Positions 48,270 through 60,834 of a DNA stretch of 64,000 nt are shown one piece after another. Below the pieces are notes generated by a model that saw only the letters and a program-made list of their open reading frames with translations, ran no database searches and had not been told where the DNA came from. The stretch is taken from contig NZ_CP071409.1 in NCBI RefSeq assembly GCF_022647505.1, positions 3,906,001 through 3,970,000 on the forward strand, in the 5' to 3' direction. Numbering within the stretch: position 1 is the first letter of the stretch; every line of letters starts with the position of its first letter. Position numbers and translations under genes: made by a program. The DNA is from [Pantoea] beijingensis. Lineage in GTDB: Bacteria > Pseudomonadota > Gammaproteobacteria > Enterobacterales > Enterobacteriaceae.

Positions 48270-49196
48270 ATGGAAAATATTCAAGTCGTTCCGAGTATGC
48301 GGGCCTCACGCGCCTGGCTGGAAAGTTTGCGTTTGCGTACGCTGCCACTGGCGTTTGCGTCAATCATTAATGGCTCGGCGCTGGCTTACTGGCTTGGGCG
48401 CATTGACCTAAAGGTTGCGTTACTCACGTTACTCACCACCAGCTTGCTGCAAATCCTGTCTAACCTGGCAAATGATTATGGTGATGCACTTAAAGGCAGT
48501 GACACGACAGAACGCATTGGGCCGCTGAGGGGAATGCAAAAAGGCGCGATCAGCATCGATCAGATGCGCGGTGCGCTGGTGCTGATGGTGCTACTAACGT
48601 TGTTTTCCGGTATCGCATTGATCGTATTGGCATGTGATAACCTTCAAGATGTTATGGTTTTTATCGGGTTAGGTGCGTTAGCGATTGTGGCGGCCATCGC
48701 TTATACCGTGGGGAAGAAACCCTATGGATACAGAGGGCTGGGCGATATTTCCGTTATGATTTTCTTTGGGTTGCTGGGCGTATCGGGTAGCCAGTATCTG
48801 CAAACACATAGCTTCCATAATATTACCCTGCTTCCCGCGATGGCATGCGGCCTGCTGGCGGCTGCCGTATTGAATGTCAACAATATGCGCGACATCGACA
48901 CAGATCGCCAGCACGGTAAATATACGCTGGCCACCCGCCTCGGCGCGATTAATGCCCGGCGTTACCATGCGTTGTTACTGTCGGGTGCCCTGTTCTGCTT
49001 CGGGCTGTTCGCCTTTCTCGCCCAGACTGGCCCTGCTGGTTGGTTATTTCTTCTCGCCTCCCCGCTGCTTTACCGGCAGGCCCGTCATATTTTGCTGGAA
49101 ACTAGCACGGTGGCAATGCGTCCGATGCTGGAGAAAACCGTTAAAACCGCTTTGTTATCTAACCTTCTTTTTGCGACCGGCTTAGTGCTGAGTTAA
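48270..49196 (+). CDS. menA: 1,4-dihydroxy-2-naphthoate octaprenyltransferase
   Basis: UbiA-family membrane prenyltransferase of menaquinone synthesis. ATG 48270 ([20 protein letters not shown]) gives 308 residues, the E. coli length; GTG 48261 is an alternative. The first Asp-rich motif lies in [13 protein letters not shown] and the second in [14 protein letters not shown], both needed for Mg-prenyl diphosphate binding. Eight or nine hydrophobic helices are visible. Lies between hslU and rraA, as in E. coli. Confidence 0.95.
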   Translation: MENIQVVPSMRASRAWLESLRLRTLPLAFASIINGSALAYWLGRIDLKVALLTLLTTSLLQILSNLANDYGDALKGSDTTERIGPLRGMQKGAISIDQMRGALVLMVLLTLFSGIALIVLACDNLQDVMVFIGLGALAIVAAIAYTVGKKPYGYRGLGDISVMIFFGLLGVSGSQYLQTHSFHNITLLPAMACGLLAAAVLNVNNMRDIDTDRQHGKYTLATRLGAINARRYHALLLSGALFCFGLFAFLAQTGPAGWLFLLASPLLYRQARHILLETSTVAMRPMLEKTVKTALLSNLLFATGLVLS

Positions 49197-49302
49197 TTGC
49201 GATGTCATTGACCCATCGCAATTTTTAACAATTGATGGTTTTGCCAACAACTGGCAGAAAGCGATATACTGGTGGCTCCTGTGGCAAACAGACGAAACTC
49301 CT

Positions 49303-49788
49303 ATGAAATACGATACTTCCGAACTCTGCGACATCTATCATGAAGAAGTGAATGTTGTAGAACCGCTCTTTTCGAACTTTGGTGGTCGTTCCTCCTTTGG
49401 CGGGCAAATCATCACGGTCAAATGTTTCGAGGACAATGGCCTGTTATATGAGCTACTGGAGGAAAATGGCCGGGGACGTGTGTTACTGGTTGATGGCGGC
49501 GGCTCTGTACGCCGCGCCCTTATCGATGCCGCTCTGGCGCGATTGGCTCAACAGAACGAATGGGAAGGCATAGTCGTTTATGGTTCCGTACGGCAAGTCG
49601 ATGATTTAGAAGAGCTGGATATCGGTATCCAGGCTATCGCGGCTATCCCGGTTGGTGCTGCTGGGGAAGGTATTGGTGAAAGCGATATTCGCGTTAATTT
49701 TGGCGGCGTGACCTTTTTCTCGGGAGACCACCTTTACGCCGATAACACCGGTATGATTCTTTCTGAAGATCCACTTGATATCGAATAA
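49303..49788 (+). CDS. rraA: Regulator of RNase E activity A
   Basis: Trimeric protein that inhibits RNase E-mediated mRNA decay. The 161 residues, starting [20 protein letters not shown], equal the E. coli length; conserved [19 protein letters not shown] and [16 protein letters not shown]. Convergent with zapB, separated by a bidirectional terminator. Confidence 0.97.
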   Translation: MKYDTSELCDIYHEEVNVVEPLFSNFGGRSSFGGQIITVKCFEDNGLLYELLEENGRGRVLLVDGGGSVRRALIDAALARLAQQNEWEGIVVYGSVRQVDDLEELDIGIQAIAAIPVGAAGEGIGESDIRVNFGGVTFFSGDHLYADNTGMILSEDPLDIE

Positions 49789-49820
49789 TCCGTGGACTAT
49801 TCGCCATGAGCGATAGCAAA

Positions 49821-49846
49821 ACGGGTGCCTGAGGCACCCGTTTTTC
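49821..49846. terminator. Bidirectional terminator between rraA and zapB
   Basis: Stem ACGGGTGCC/GGCACCCGT with a tga loop and T/A runs on both sides, in the gap between converging genes. Confidence 0.88.
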
Positions 49847-49864
49847 GTTCCCAGCGAGATGGAA

Positions 49865-50104
49865 TTACACTTCTTCCATCTTGCCCAGCAGCGCGCGCAA
49901 GCGCTCCTGCCAAACGTGCTGCTCTTCTTTCAACTGCTGGTTTTCACGCACCAGCGTCTCGCTATTACCAGAAGCGTTATCCACTTCCTGCTTCAGCGTA
50001 TTGTTCTGCTCTTTTAGCTCTTCGATTTCCATCTGCAACAGCGTGATGGTATCAATCGCCTGCTGTACTTTTGCTTCCAGTTTCTCAAACACTTCAAATG
50101 ACAT
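49865..50104 (-). CDS. zapB: Cell division protein ZapB
   Basis: A small all-coiled-coil protein that stabilises the FtsZ ring through ZapA and links it to MatP. The ATG complementary to 50102-50104 ([20 protein letters not shown]) gives 79 residues. The heptad-rich sequence runs through nearly the whole length and ends [11 protein letters not shown]. An upstream in-frame extension is not conserved. Confidence 0.95.
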   Translation of the reverse strand: MSFEVFEKLEAKVQQAIDTITLLQMEIEELKEQNNTLKQEVDNASGNSETLVRENQQLKEEQHVWQERLRALLGKMEEV

Positions 50105-50669
50105 CTTTCTGACCTCTCCTAATCGCAAGGCGTTGATGATGCTAGCCGCAGACCATGAGATTCACTGAAAACTCCGCGGATAACAACGATGCCTCGATTG
50201 TATGTAGCCCGGCACCCCAAGTCCAGCGGCGAACCCACACCAAGTGCAGTCTGTAACAATTTTCAGCCAATACCTAAAATTTCAGGTAAACGATGGCTCG
50301 GCATGCATAGAGACAAATTACGTCACAGAGAGCCGCGGCAGCAGTCACTTAAGCCTCTAAAGATAAAATATCTCCGTAGCGAGAGCAAATCCACATAGCC
50401 AATAAACCTTCAACCTGGAGTAGAGCAAAAATAGGCCACTAGCGGGAGTTATAAAGTGGACGGACCAGCATTTAAATGGTGCTTTAAGAAAGCAATAACA
50501 CGCGAAATCGCTCATTTTTATGACGCAGCACACAAATTTTAAGCTCGATATTTCTCGTTAATGCTCGTTAACGATAAATTTACATCAGCCCCTACATTAA
50601 ATTGGATATGGCTCAATGGAATGATAACAACACAAGACAACATTTAACCTCGCCTTCAGGAACTTCATT
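50105..50669. other. zapB-glpF intergenic region
   Basis: 565 bases with no convincing gene; short frames are not conserved in my judgement. The downstream end is A/T-rich and holds candidate GlpR sites (next entry). A CRP site for glpF would be expected, but none clear enough to call was found. Confidence 0.45.
50539..50579. promoter_or_regulatory. Candidate GlpR operators upstream of glpFKX
   Basis: Two adjacent 20-bp stretches with GlpR-like TCG..WW..CGA arms: around 50541-50560 (aagctcgatatttctcgtta) and 50560-50579 (aatgctcgttaacgataaat). The second is the better palindrome. Placed about 90 bp before the glpF start, as expected for repression by GlpR without glycerol-3-phosphate. Confidence 0.5.
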
Positions 50670-53068
<2,399 letters not shown>

Positions 53069-53086
53069 GTAAACTCGTCCTCTACC

Positions 53087-53111
53087 GCCCGCGAACACTC
53101 GCTTCGCGGGC
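53087..53111. other. Hairpin between glpK and glpX
   Basis: GCCCGCGA/TCGCGGGC, 8-bp stem, 9-nt loop, without a T-run. It may attenuate or stabilise the glpFK mRNA ahead of glpX. Confidence 0.5.
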
Positions 53112-53175
53112 ATGCATCTCCGCTCTGTGTTCCTCTGTGGTAAACTTCCTGCCTCATCAATTTTAGAGACATGTC

Positions 53176-54186
53176 ATGAAACGAGAACTCGCTATTGAAT
53201 TTTCACGCGTTACCGAAGCTGCGGCGCTGGCAGGCTATAACTGGTTAGGGCGCGGGGATAAAAACGCAGCCGATGGCGCCGCCGTTCACGCAATGCGTAT
53301 CATGCTGAATAAAGTTGATATCGATGGTCAGATCGTGATTGGTGAAGGTGAAATTGATGAGGCGCCAATGCTCTATATCGGTGAAAAAGTCGGCACAGGC
53401 AACGGTGATACAGTTGATATCGCCGTCGATCCGATTGAAGGCACGCGTATGACCGCCATGGGACAAGCAAACGCGCTGGCAGTACTGGCAGTAGGTGATA
53501 AAGGTACCTTCCTGCACGCACCGGACATGTACATGGAGAAATTGATTGTCGGGCCCGGCGCCAAAGGCAGTATCGATCTCAGTCTACCACTGGAAGAGAA
53601 CCTGAAGCGCATTGCCAATGCGCTTCACAAGCCGCTAAGCGCGCTTACCGTGACCATTCTGGCTAAACCGCGTCATGATTCCATCATCGCAATAATGCAG
53701 CAGTTGGGCGTTCGCGTTTTTGCTATTCCTGATGGCGACGTGGCAGCCTCGATTTTGACCTGCATGCCCGACAGTGAAGTGGATGTACTTTATGGTATCG
53801 GCGGTGCGCCCGAAGGTGTGGTATCTGCTGCCGTTATCCGTGCATTAGATGGTGATATGCAGGGCCGTCTGTTGGCGCGCCATCATGTGAAAGGTGACAG
53901 CGAAGAGAATCGCCGCATCGGTCAACAAGAGATCCGGCGCTGCACAGAAATGGGGATTGTTGTCGGCAAGGTGCTGCAATTGGATGAGATGGCGAGGAGC
54001 GATAACGTTATTTTTTCTGCAACCGGGATTACCAGTGGCGATCTGCTCAAAGGCATTACGCGTAACGGCACTATAGCAACCTCCGAAACGCTGCTAATAC
54101 GAGGTAAGTCACGGACTATCCGGCGGATTCAATCTATCCATTATCTCGATCGCAAAGATGAGAGCCTGCATCAGTATATTTTGTAA
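53176..54186 (+). CDS. glpX: Class II fructose-1,6-bisphosphatase
   Basis: Metal-dependent, lithium-sensitive FBPase. The 336 residues equal E. coli. Metal and phosphate motifs GEGEIDEAPML and VDPIEGTRMTAMGQ are intact, and YGIGGAPEGVVSAAVIRALD is conserved. Third gene of glpFKX, 107 bp after glpK. Confidence 0.97.
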   Translation: MKRELAIEFSRVTEAAALAGYNWLGRGDKNAADGAAVHAMRIMLNKVDIDGQIVIGEGEIDEAPMLYIGEKVGTGNGDTVDIAVDPIEGTRMTAMGQANALAVLAVGDKGTFLHAPDMYMEKLIVGPGAKGSIDLSLPLEENLKRIANALHKPLSALTVTILAKPRHDSIIAIMQQLGVRVFAIPDGDVAASILTCMPDSEVDVLYGIGGAPEGVVSAAVIRALDGDMQGRLLARHHVKGDSEENRRIGQQEIRRCTEMGIVVGKVLQLDEMARSDNVIFSATGITSGDLLKGITRNGTIATSETLLIRGKSRTIRRIQSIHYLDRKDESLHQYIL

Positions 54187-54321
54187 TTCTGGGGAACAAG
54201 GCCCTAAACGCGCGCTCATTTAGCATCGGCAGTGTACCCGGCTCAGCCGCCCTATTTTCTCGGATATTACGGGCCAACGTAAACGTGCACCCGTGTCCGT
54301 GGTATCAGAACGGCAAGAACC

Positions 54322-55500
54322 TCAGATCGTTTGCGGTTCCGCCCGTTTTGACAGCGGCCACCAGCAAAATAAGATCAGCATCGCCATTGCGAACATCAGC
54401 ATACCGAGACTAAATTGTCCCTCTTGCGGCATTATTGCAGACAGCCATGCTGCAAAGCCGGCCCCCAGATTCTGCAAACCGCCAACCAATGCCCCTGCCG
54501 TGCCTGCCAACGCAGGATAAGGTTCCATGGCGCCGCTAGTGGCCAGCGGAAAGAGCATACCTGCGCCAAAGAAAAACAGTGAAGCAGGGATGATAAGCGT
54601 CCAGATATTCATCATACCGAACCACGCGGGTATCCACATCATCGCTCCTGCCAGCAGGCAACTATTCACGGCATACCACATCAGATGGTGAAACGTTTTA
54701 TTGTTACGTCCGGCAAACCAGGCACCGAAAAATGCGGCAGGGATCGGCAAAATAAATAACACGCTAACCGTCAACGCATTAAGCCTCAGTTCCCCCCCCA
54801 TCAGTACTCCGCAACTGGCCTCAAAGACTGCGATCCCAGCCAGTGCACCAATAAGCATAATGAGATAGCGCACAAACATACTGTCCGCCAGCAAAGGACG
54901 ATAGCGCGAAAAAAGCGGACACCTCTCATGATTCTCAGGGTGCGTTTCTGGTAACCAACGCAGCATAGCAACGGTCACGGCAAGACATACAAACAACAGA
55001 AAAACGAAACATGCATGCCAGCCAAAGAGCTGTGTTAGTGCAGCACCGATCAGAGGAGCCAGTAACGGACTCACCAGAATTCCCATGTTCAGCAAGCTAT
55101 TGGCCTGCCGTAATGCAGGGCCAGAATAGAGATCGCGCGGCATCGTGCGCGCCATCACTCCCGCCACCCCGGTGCCAAGCCCCTGGATCGCCGTTGCTAT
55201 AACTAAAGTATTGAACGTTTGCGCACTAAGTGCAGTCAGCGCACCCACAATAAAAATCGCCATGCCACTGAGGATTACCGGTCGTCGCCCAATGCTATCC
55301 GACAAAGGCCCATACAGTAACTGAGAGCCGCCATAGGTCATTAAATAAGCCGCCATCATGCGCTGTACCGTACCATCAGATACGCTAAATGCCCCCGCGA
55401 TATCGGCCATAGCCGGGACATAAACGGTCTGCGCCATCTGACCAACGGCCACCAGTACGATCAACATCAGCAATAAATAACTGTTCTCAATTTTTTTCAT
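54322..55500 (-). CDS. emrD: Multidrug transporter EmrD
   Basis: MFS drug:proton antiporter of the DHA1 family. The 392 residues have 12 predicted transmembrane helices. Motifs include AVGQMAQTVYVPAMADIAGA, YGPLSDSIGRRPVIL (MFS motif A) and NSLLNMGILVSPLLAPLIG; all closely resemble E. coli EmrD. In E. coli emrD lies elsewhere, near ilvB, so its position beside glpX and fpr is a difference in gene order. Confidence 0.93.
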   Translation of the reverse strand: MKKIENSYLLLMLIVLVAVGQMAQTVYVPAMADIAGAFSVSDGTVQRMMAAYLMTYGGSQLLYGPLSDSIGRRPVILSGMAIFIVGALTALSAQTFNTLVIATAIQGLGTGVAGVMARTMPRDLYSGPALRQANSLLNMGILVSPLLAPLIGAALTQLFGWHACFVFLLFVCLAVTVAMLRWLPETHPENHERCPLFSRYRPLLADSMFVRYLIMLIGALAGIAVFEASCGVLMGGELRLNALTVSVLFILPIPAAFFGAWFAGRNNKTFHHLMWYAVNSCLLAGAMMWIPAWFGMMNIWTLIIPASLFFFGAGMLFPLATSGAMEPYPALAGTAGALVGGLQNLGAGFAAWLSAIMPQEGQFSLGMLMFAMAMLILFCWWPLSKRAEPQTI

Positions 55501-55891
55501 TACCAGATCACAGGACTAAAACCGGTTATAAATTCACAAGATAGTAAATTAATCGGCAAGATATATTTTATGGCGGAGAAAATATCAGGAATGGAATTTA
55601 AAGCGAGGGAAAGGCAATAAACGCTCTGGCTAACCTTGTCAGTGAAATTGCGCAGTAGCGTACAAATAGCTTTACGTTACCTTTCCGACTAGCCGCTGAA
55701 GCGATCTCAACACAAGTAACGCCCCGACTATCGTCCATCCGAACGAAAAATTTAACGATCTTCCGATCGGTATGCTCATGAATTTGTCGATACGAGCTTT
55801 GTCGCTTTGCGGGGGTGGAAAAATTATCGTTCACTGGCGAAGATAACAACGGCAAGCACGTCTGCCGTAAAATAACCTTAAGGAGTGACAC
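55501..55891. other. emrD-fpr intergenic region
   Basis: 391 bases with no gene I trust. Divergent promoters for emrD and fpr must lie here. A SoxS box would be expected if fpr is superoxide-regulated as in E. coli, but I could not identify one convincingly. AAGGAG precedes fpr. Confidence 0.45.
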
Positions 55892-56638
55892 ATGGCTGAG
55901 TGGGTAAACGCGAAAGTAGCCCGGGTTGATAACTGGACAGATAACTTATTCAGTATCACGGTACATGCGCCCGTCGCCCCGTTCACAGCTGGCCAGTTCG
56001 CCAAACTGGCGCTGGAAATTGAGGGGGAACGCGTGCAGCGAGCCTACTCTTATGTGAATGCTCCGGACGACGAGAATCTGGAGTTTTACCTGGTTACTGT
56101 ACCAGAAGGCAAACTCAGTCCTGGCCTGCATGCGTTACAACCGGGTGATGAAGTGATGATCACTAAAGATGCAGCAGGTTTTTTTGTTCTCGATGAAATA
56201 CCCGAATGTGAAACACTATGGATGCTGGCGACAGGCACCGCAATCGGCCCCTATCTATCGATCCTCCAGCAGGGCGACGGACTTGAACGCTTTAAAAATA
56301 TTGTCTTAGTCCACGCCGCACGCTTCTCTGCCGACCTGAGTTATCTGCCACTGATGCAGCAGTTGCAACAACGTTACAGCGGCAAGTTACGCATCCAGAC
56401 AGTGGTCAGCCGTGAAGAGATCGCTGGCTCACTGACCGGCCGCGTCCCCGCATTAATCGAAAGTGGCCAACTCGAAGCGGCAGTAGGTCTGCCGATGGAT
56501 GCAAAAACCAGCCATATCATGCTGTGCGGTAATCCACAAATGGTACGCGATACGCAACAGTTGCTGAAAGAGGCACGCGCAATGCAAAAACATCTTCGTC
56601 GTAAGCCCGGACATATAACCAGCGAGCACTATTGGTAA
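55892..56638 (+). CDS. fpr: Ferredoxin/flavodoxin-NADP+ reductase
   Basis: FAD enzyme passing electrons from NADPH to flavodoxin or ferredoxin. The 248 residues equal E. coli. The FAD site is in QRAYSYVNAP, the NADP domain in LATGTAIGPYLSIL, and the conserved C-terminal tryptophan ends HYW. Its 3' end overlaps the convergent yiiR by 10 bp. Confidence 0.97.
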   Translation: MAEWVNAKVARVDNWTDNLFSITVHAPVAPFTAGQFAKLALEIEGERVQRAYSYVNAPDDENLEFYLVTVPEGKLSPGLHALQPGDEVMITKDAAGFFVLDEIPECETLWMLATGTAIGPYLSILQQGDGLERFKNIVLVHAARFSADLSYLPLMQQLQQRYSGKLRIQTVVSREEIAGSLTGRVPALIESGQLEAAVGLPMDAKTSHIMLCGNPQMVRDTQQLLKEARAMQKHLRRKPGHITSEHYW

Positions 56639-57066
56639 TCAGGCTTACCGAAGTAATTAACCGGGCGTGGCTCGCTGCCAAAGCGGTTGTCGCCCGGGCT
56701 ACCGGTGAATACGCCCAACTCCAGCAGCATCAGAATAACAATCAGTGACGGAATAAACCGTCCAATGATCCACTGGGCGGTATTGCCCATGACCTCCCAG
56801 TTTCCGGCCAACAGCATCCAGGCCACGATGAGTAAAAGCGCCCAATACCCCTTGCGGTTACGATCGTGTAATCGCTTCACCAGCACCGCGCTTGAAGGCC
56901 AAAATAAACATACGACACCAAACGCGGCCATCTGTGTATCCATCCACCCTTTCCCGGCCAGGGTAAATAATAGTGTCATTAGCGCCAGCCATATCACTTG
57001 CCAAATCCAGAAATCGCGCCGTCCTATCCGACCCCGTAAAGAGAAACACCACTGCTGTAATGTCAT
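56629..57066 (-). CDS. yiiR: Inner membrane DUF805 protein YiiR
   Basis: 145 residues, about four hydrophobic segments, with DUF805 features: SLRGRIGRRDFWIW at the N-terminus and VKRLHDRNRKGYWALL in the middle. Similar to E. coli YiiR; function unknown. Divergent from yiiQ, convergent with fpr, as in E. coli. Confidence 0.92.
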   Translation of the reverse strand: MTLQQWCFSLRGRIGRRDFWIWQVIWLALMTLLFTLAGKGWMDTQMAAFGVVCLFWPSSAVLVKRLHDRNRKGYWALLLIVAWMLLAGNWEVMGNTAQWIIGRFIPSLIVILMLLELGVFTGSPGDNRFGSEPRPVNYFGKPDYQ

Positions 57067-57169
57067 TTTTAACCCCAGAAAAACACAAATAAAGACGCCT
57101 CAGCTTTTGACTTTAGCGGGTAAAAACCGTTCTAATCGTGAACCAAGTTTACTGGTTAGGGCCGATAAA

Positions 57170-57760
57170 ATGAAGAATGCGCCTGCCGTCGCGCTGCTAT
57201 CAGGAATATTAACGTTCGGTACAACCTGGGCCGCTCCGGACCCTATTGATCGCGCTGAACATATGCCAACCGCGCCTTATTTGCTGGCGGGTGCCCCCAC
57301 ATTTGATATGACCGTAGGCCAATTTCGCGAAAAATATAATACCGCCAACCCTGACCTCCCCCTCAGTGAATATCGTGCCATTGATAATCGTGATGAGAAA
57401 AGTAATCTGACACGAGCCGCCAGTAAGATTAACGAAAATCTTTATGCTTCAACCGCACTTGAGCGTGGCACAGGCAAAATCAAAACATTACAAATCACCT
57501 GGCTACCTATTCAGGGGCCTGAAGAGCGGGCCGCGCACGAAAAAGCGCTGGCATATATGAGCGCACTACTGCGCTTTTTCGAACCCACACTCTCCGCAGA
57601 AGAGAGTAGTAAACGACTAAACATCCTTCTTAATAAGGGTAAAGGAATGCGCTACTTCTCTCAAACGGAAGGGGCATTACGCTTCATCATTGCAGACAAT
57701 GGTGAAAAGGGGCTGACCTTTGCCGTTGAGCCGATCAAGCTGTCGTTGGCGACACCTTGA
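57170..57760 (+). CDS. yiiQ: Exported DUF1454 protein YiiQ
   Basis: 196 residues from ATG 57170 (MKNAPAVALLSGILTFGTTW), with a signal peptide cleaved after about residue 22 (TWAA). The open frame continues far upstream but overlaps yiiR antisense and is rejected. Similar to E. coli YiiQ, periplasmic, function unknown. Lies upstream of tpiA, the usual context. Confidence 0.9.
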   Translation: MKNAPAVALLSGILTFGTTWAAPDPIDRAEHMPTAPYLLAGAPTFDMTVGQFREKYNTANPDLPLSEYRAIDNRDEKSNLTRAASKINENLYASTALERGTGKIKTLQITWLPIQGPEERAAHEKALAYMSALLRFFEPTLSAEESSKRLNILLNKGKGMRYFSQTEGALRFIIADNGEKGLTFAVEPIKLSLATP

Positions 57761-57953
57761 TCGTTGCCTCATTATTCAGGGAACGTGCGCCGAAGCGAAC
57801 ATACCTTCGGTCTGAAACAGGACGCGCATAGCCCGGGTAATATGACAAAAAGCAAAGCCTTTAACTGTTTTGATCTCTATACTGTCTGGCAGACATCGCT
57901 GCTCAATGGCAGCGCTATTTAATATCACGTCAAGCGTGAACGTGGAGGAAATA

Positions 57954-58721
57954 ATGCGACATCCATTAGTTATGGGTAACTGGAAACTGAACGGTAACAA
58001 AAAGATGGTTAACGAGCTGATCGAAGGCCTGCGCCAGGAACTCAGCACCATTGATGGCTGCGGCGTTGCTATCGCCCCGCCGGTGATGTATTTAGATCAG
58101 GCTAAACACGCCATTTCCGGTAGCCATATTGCGCTGGGTGCACAAAACGTTGACGTGAATCTTTCAGGTGCTTTTACCGGTGAAGTTTCTGCCGACATGC
58201 TGAAAGACATCGGTGCAAAATACATCATCATCGGTCACTCTGAGCGCCGTACTTATCACAAAGAGAGTGACGAATTTATTGCGAAAAAATTTGCGGTATT
58301 AAAAGCTGCGGGTTTGATTCCAGTATTATGTATTGGTGAGACTGAAGCGGAAAACGAAACGGGTAAAACCGAAGAAGTGTGCGCTCGTCAGTTGGATGCC
58401 GTACTGGAAACCCAAGGCGCAGCAGCCTTTGAAGGCGTGGTGATCGCCTACGAACCCGTCTGGGCAATCGGCACCGGAAAATCCGCGACACCAGCACAGG
58501 CTCAGGCCGTGCACAAATTCATCCGTGACCATATCGCCAGGAAAGATGCAAACATTGCAGCCCAAGTCATCATTCAGTACGGTGGTTCAGTCAATGACAA
58601 AAATGCAGCAGAGCTGTTCACTCAACCTGATATTGATGGCGCGCTGGTCGGTGGCGCTTCACTGAAGGCTGATGCTTTCGCCGTGATTGTAAAAGCTGCT
58701 GCAGCAGCTAAAAAAGCGTAA
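57954..58721 (+). CDS. tpiA: Triose-phosphate isomerase
   Basis: Interconverts DHAP and glyceraldehyde-3-phosphate. ATG 57954 ([20 protein letters not shown]), after a GGAGG site, gives 255 residues, the E. coli length. Catalytic residues: Lys in GNWKLNG, His in IIGHSERR, Glu in [12 protein letters not shown]. The longer upstream frame is rejected. Confidence 0.98.
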   Translation: MRHPLVMGNWKLNGNKKMVNELIEGLRQELSTIDGCGVAIAPPVMYLDQAKHAISGSHIALGAQNVDVNLSGAFTGEVSADMLKDIGAKYIIIGHSERRTYHKESDEFIAKKFAVLKAAGLIPVLCIGETEAENETGKTEEVCARQLDAVLETQGAAAFEGVVIAYEPVWAIGTGKSATPAQAQAVHKFIRDHIARKDANIAAQVIIQYGGSVNDKNAAELFTQPDIDGALVGGASLKADAFAVIVKAAAAAKKA

Positions 58722-58726
58722 AAAAA

Positions 58727-58757
58727 GGTAGGGGTGGCGATGCCGCCCCTACAAGAT
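58727..58757. terminator. Terminator between tpiA and cdh
   Basis: Stem GTAGGGGTGGC/GCCGCCCCTAC around a gat loop, followed by aagatttt, immediately after tpiA and overlapping the cdh stop. Confidence 0.7.
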
Positions 58758-59501
58758 TTTGCAATCATGGTCCTGGATCTCCTCGCCTGAACCCCGATTT
58801 AACTTTAGCCAGTTCTCTTTTATCGCCATCAATGCCAGCCGTCCGTCAGGCAATGCAGCTAAAGCCATTCCATATTTCCACATTTCTCCGCGCGCATCCG
58901 GCAACTCTTCGGCCAGTCGAATAAATACGCTCTTTTCGTCCAGCTCATGCAGCGTTAATGCTCTGATAAAATAAGAGTGCTTCAAAATCGTTGTCGGCTG
59001 CCATTGCGAGGTTAGCTGCGTTGATAACTGGTCCAACTGCTGTCTGACATCGGCACGTAAGCAGGATATATGCACGTGCAGTTGATTCTGTGTGCGGCTG
59101 TATTCGGCATTAATCGCTAACGCCACGTGACTATCGGAAACGAAGGCTCCTCGCCTTTCCGCCATCAAATGGCGCGCATCCCAGGCCAGCGCAAAAAAAT
59201 TAGGTGTATGAGAATAAAGAATCTGCGGATCTTCAATACCGCTAATCTTCGCCACTGGCATTAATAAAAACTGCAGCGGGCCAACACGGTCCTTCAGGGT
59301 GACATAGCCCTTTGCTTCATCGACATTCTCACAGGGCGCGGGATGCCCATTAGCCTTCATGCCGGGAACACATCTTTCACTGACAATTTCCCACAGTGCA
59401 TCAGCATTTTTATGGACATAAAAAGCGGCTCCCGCCAGCGCAATAACCAACAGGGTAAGAATGGCGGCGATGACCGTAAGAAAACGGTTTCGGCTCTGCA
59501 T
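58749..59501 (-). CDS. cdh: CDP-diacylglycerol pyrophosphatase
   Basis: Membrane-anchored HIT-like hydrolase splitting CDP-diacylglycerol to CMP and phosphatidate. The 250 residues (E. coli 251) start with an N-terminal hydrophobic anchor (about 6-28; RFLTVIAAILTLLVIALAGA). The HIT-like core contains QNQLHVHISCLRADV, with the catalytic histidines. Ends GEEIQDHDCKIL. Position between tpiA and sbp as in E. coli. Confidence 0.95.
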   Translation of the reverse strand: MQSRNRFLTVIAAILTLLVIALAGAAFYVHKNADALWEIVSERCVPGMKANGHPAPCENVDEAKGYVTLKDRVGPLQFLLMPVAKISGIEDPQILYSHTPNFFALAWDARHLMAERRGAFVSDSHVALAINAEYSRTQNQLHVHISCLRADVRQQLDQLSTQLTSQWQPTTILKHSYFIRALTLHELDEKSVFIRLAEELPDARGEMWKYGMALAALPDGRLALMAIKENWLKLNRGSGEEIQDHDCKIL

Positions 59502-59631
59502 AGGTATCCACTCGGTTTTTAAGCTGTTTAAATCCTCGCCGAAACGTTGTGGAATGTCACGCCCTAATCGCGTTTACGCGACCCCCTGTGTATCAGCGCT
59601 ATAGCGCCTGAACAAAAAACGTCGGGCACAA

Positions 59632-59661
59632 TAAAACAAAACGGGCAGTGTGAGCTGCCCG
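59632..59661 (-). terminator. sbp terminator
   Basis: On the minus strand CGGGCAG/CTGCCCG with a 6-nt loop, followed by TTTTGTTTTATTG, after the sbp stop. Confidence 0.85.
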
Positions 59662-59698
59662 CTTTGCGGTATCCAAAGGTACGTCGATCTACTCGACG

Positions 59699-60688
59699 TT
59701 AACGTTTCATAATCTGATCGTAGGTACCGCCGTCGGAGAAATGTGTTTTCTGCGCGGCAGTCCAGCCACCAAATTTATTATCAATGGTAAACAACTGCAC
59801 AGGTTTAAAGGCACTGGCATACTTCTTCGCCACTTCAGCATCGCGAGGACGATAGTAGTTTTTTGCCGCAATATCCTGACCTTCAGGCGAATAGAGATAC
59901 TTGAGGTAATCTTCCGCTACTTTCCGCGTACCCCGCTCATCGACGACTCGATCTACCACTGAAACCGTAGGTTCAGCCAGAATCGACTCTGACGGCGTGA
60001 TAATTTCAAATTGATCTTTACCTAATTTATTCACTGCAAGATAGGCTTCATTTTCCCATGCAATGAGGACGTCACCGATACCACGCTCGACAAAGGTGTT
60101 AGTTGCACCACGCGCTCCGGAATCCTGCACCTCAACGTTTTTAAACAACGCTTTGACGAATTCCTGTGCCTTTGCCTGATCGCCATTGTTCTTATCTAGT
60201 GCATAACCCCAGGCGGCCAGATAGTTCCAGCGTGCCCCTCCCGACGTTTTTGGATTTGGCGTGATGACCGACACACCCGGTTTATTCAAATCAGGCCAGT
60301 CATGGATTTGTTTAGGGTTACCTTTTCGTACGAGGAAAACAATGGTGGACGTGTAAGGTGCGGCATTATCCGGCAGGCGCTTGATCCAATTTTTATCGAT
60401 ACGCCCGCGTTCGGCAATCGCATCCACATCAGAAGCCAGAGCCAACGTCACGACGTCTGCTTTAATACCATTAATTACCGATGTCGCTTGTTTACCAGAA
60501 CCACCGTGTGACTGTCGGACAACAACATTATCGCCCGTTTCCTGCTTGTAGTGCTGGCTGAACGCTTTGTTATACTCTTCGTATAATTCACGCGTTGGAT
60601 CATATGATACGTTCAGTAACTGTATATCCTTCGCCAGTACACTGGTTGAGGCCAGTAACAGGGTCAACCCCACACTCCACTTATTCAT
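59699..60688 (-). CDS. sbp: Periplasmic sulfate-binding protein
   Basis: Solute-binding protein for the sulfate/thiosulfate ABC importer (CysUWA). The ATG complementary to 60686-60688 ([19 protein letters not shown]) gives 329 residues with a signal peptide cut after VLA. Signature segments [18 protein letters not shown] and [20 protein letters not shown] are clear. The upstream in-frame extension is not a signal peptide and is rejected. Confidence 0.96.
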   Translation of the reverse strand: MNKWSVGLTLLLASTSVLAKDIQLLNVSYDPTRELYEEYNKAFSQHYKQETGDNVVVRQSHGGSGKQATSVINGIKADVVTLALASDVDAIAERGRIDKNWIKRLPDNAAPYTSTIVFLVRKGNPKQIHDWPDLNKPGVSVITPNPKTSGGARWNYLAAWGYALDKNNGDQAKAQEFVKALFKNVEVQDSGARGATNTFVERGIGDVLIAWENEAYLAVNKLGKDQFEIITPSESILAEPTVSVVDRVVDERGTRKVAEDYLKYLYSPEGQDIAAKNYYRPRDAEVAKKYASAFKPVQLFTIDNKFGGWTAAQKTHFSDGGTYDQIMKR

Positions 60689-60798
60689 CGCACGCCCCCT
60701 CAAAATAATTATGTAAGCAGCGTGACACAAAGCTTTGCGTGAATTAAAGAATTAAAAACCAGCATTTATAACAATAAGGAATAACAAGGCATATAAGA

Positions 60799-60822
60799 AA
60801 GGCGCTGACGATGCAGCGCCTT
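60799..60822 (-). terminator. pfkA terminator
   Basis: On the minus strand AAGGCGCTG/CAGCGCCTT with loop catcgt and a short TTCTTAT tail, 12 nt after the pfkA stop. Confidence 0.75.
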
Positions 60823-60834
60823 ACCGAGTAACCA

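Noticed and set aside
50189..50398. 69-codon open frame upstream of glpF
   Set aside because: No ribosome site, no recognisable sequence, and it lies in a region expected to hold regulation.
50521..50545. CRP-like site (tgacgcagcacacaaa) upstream of glpF
   Set aside because: Only one half resembles the TGTGA/TCACA consensus and the spacing is wrong, so I did not annotate it.
55598..55891. 97-codon open frame on the minus strand upstream of fpr
   Set aside because: It overlaps the fpr ribosome site and promoter region, shows no recognisable domain or start signal, and has non-protein-like composition; most likely a chance frame.
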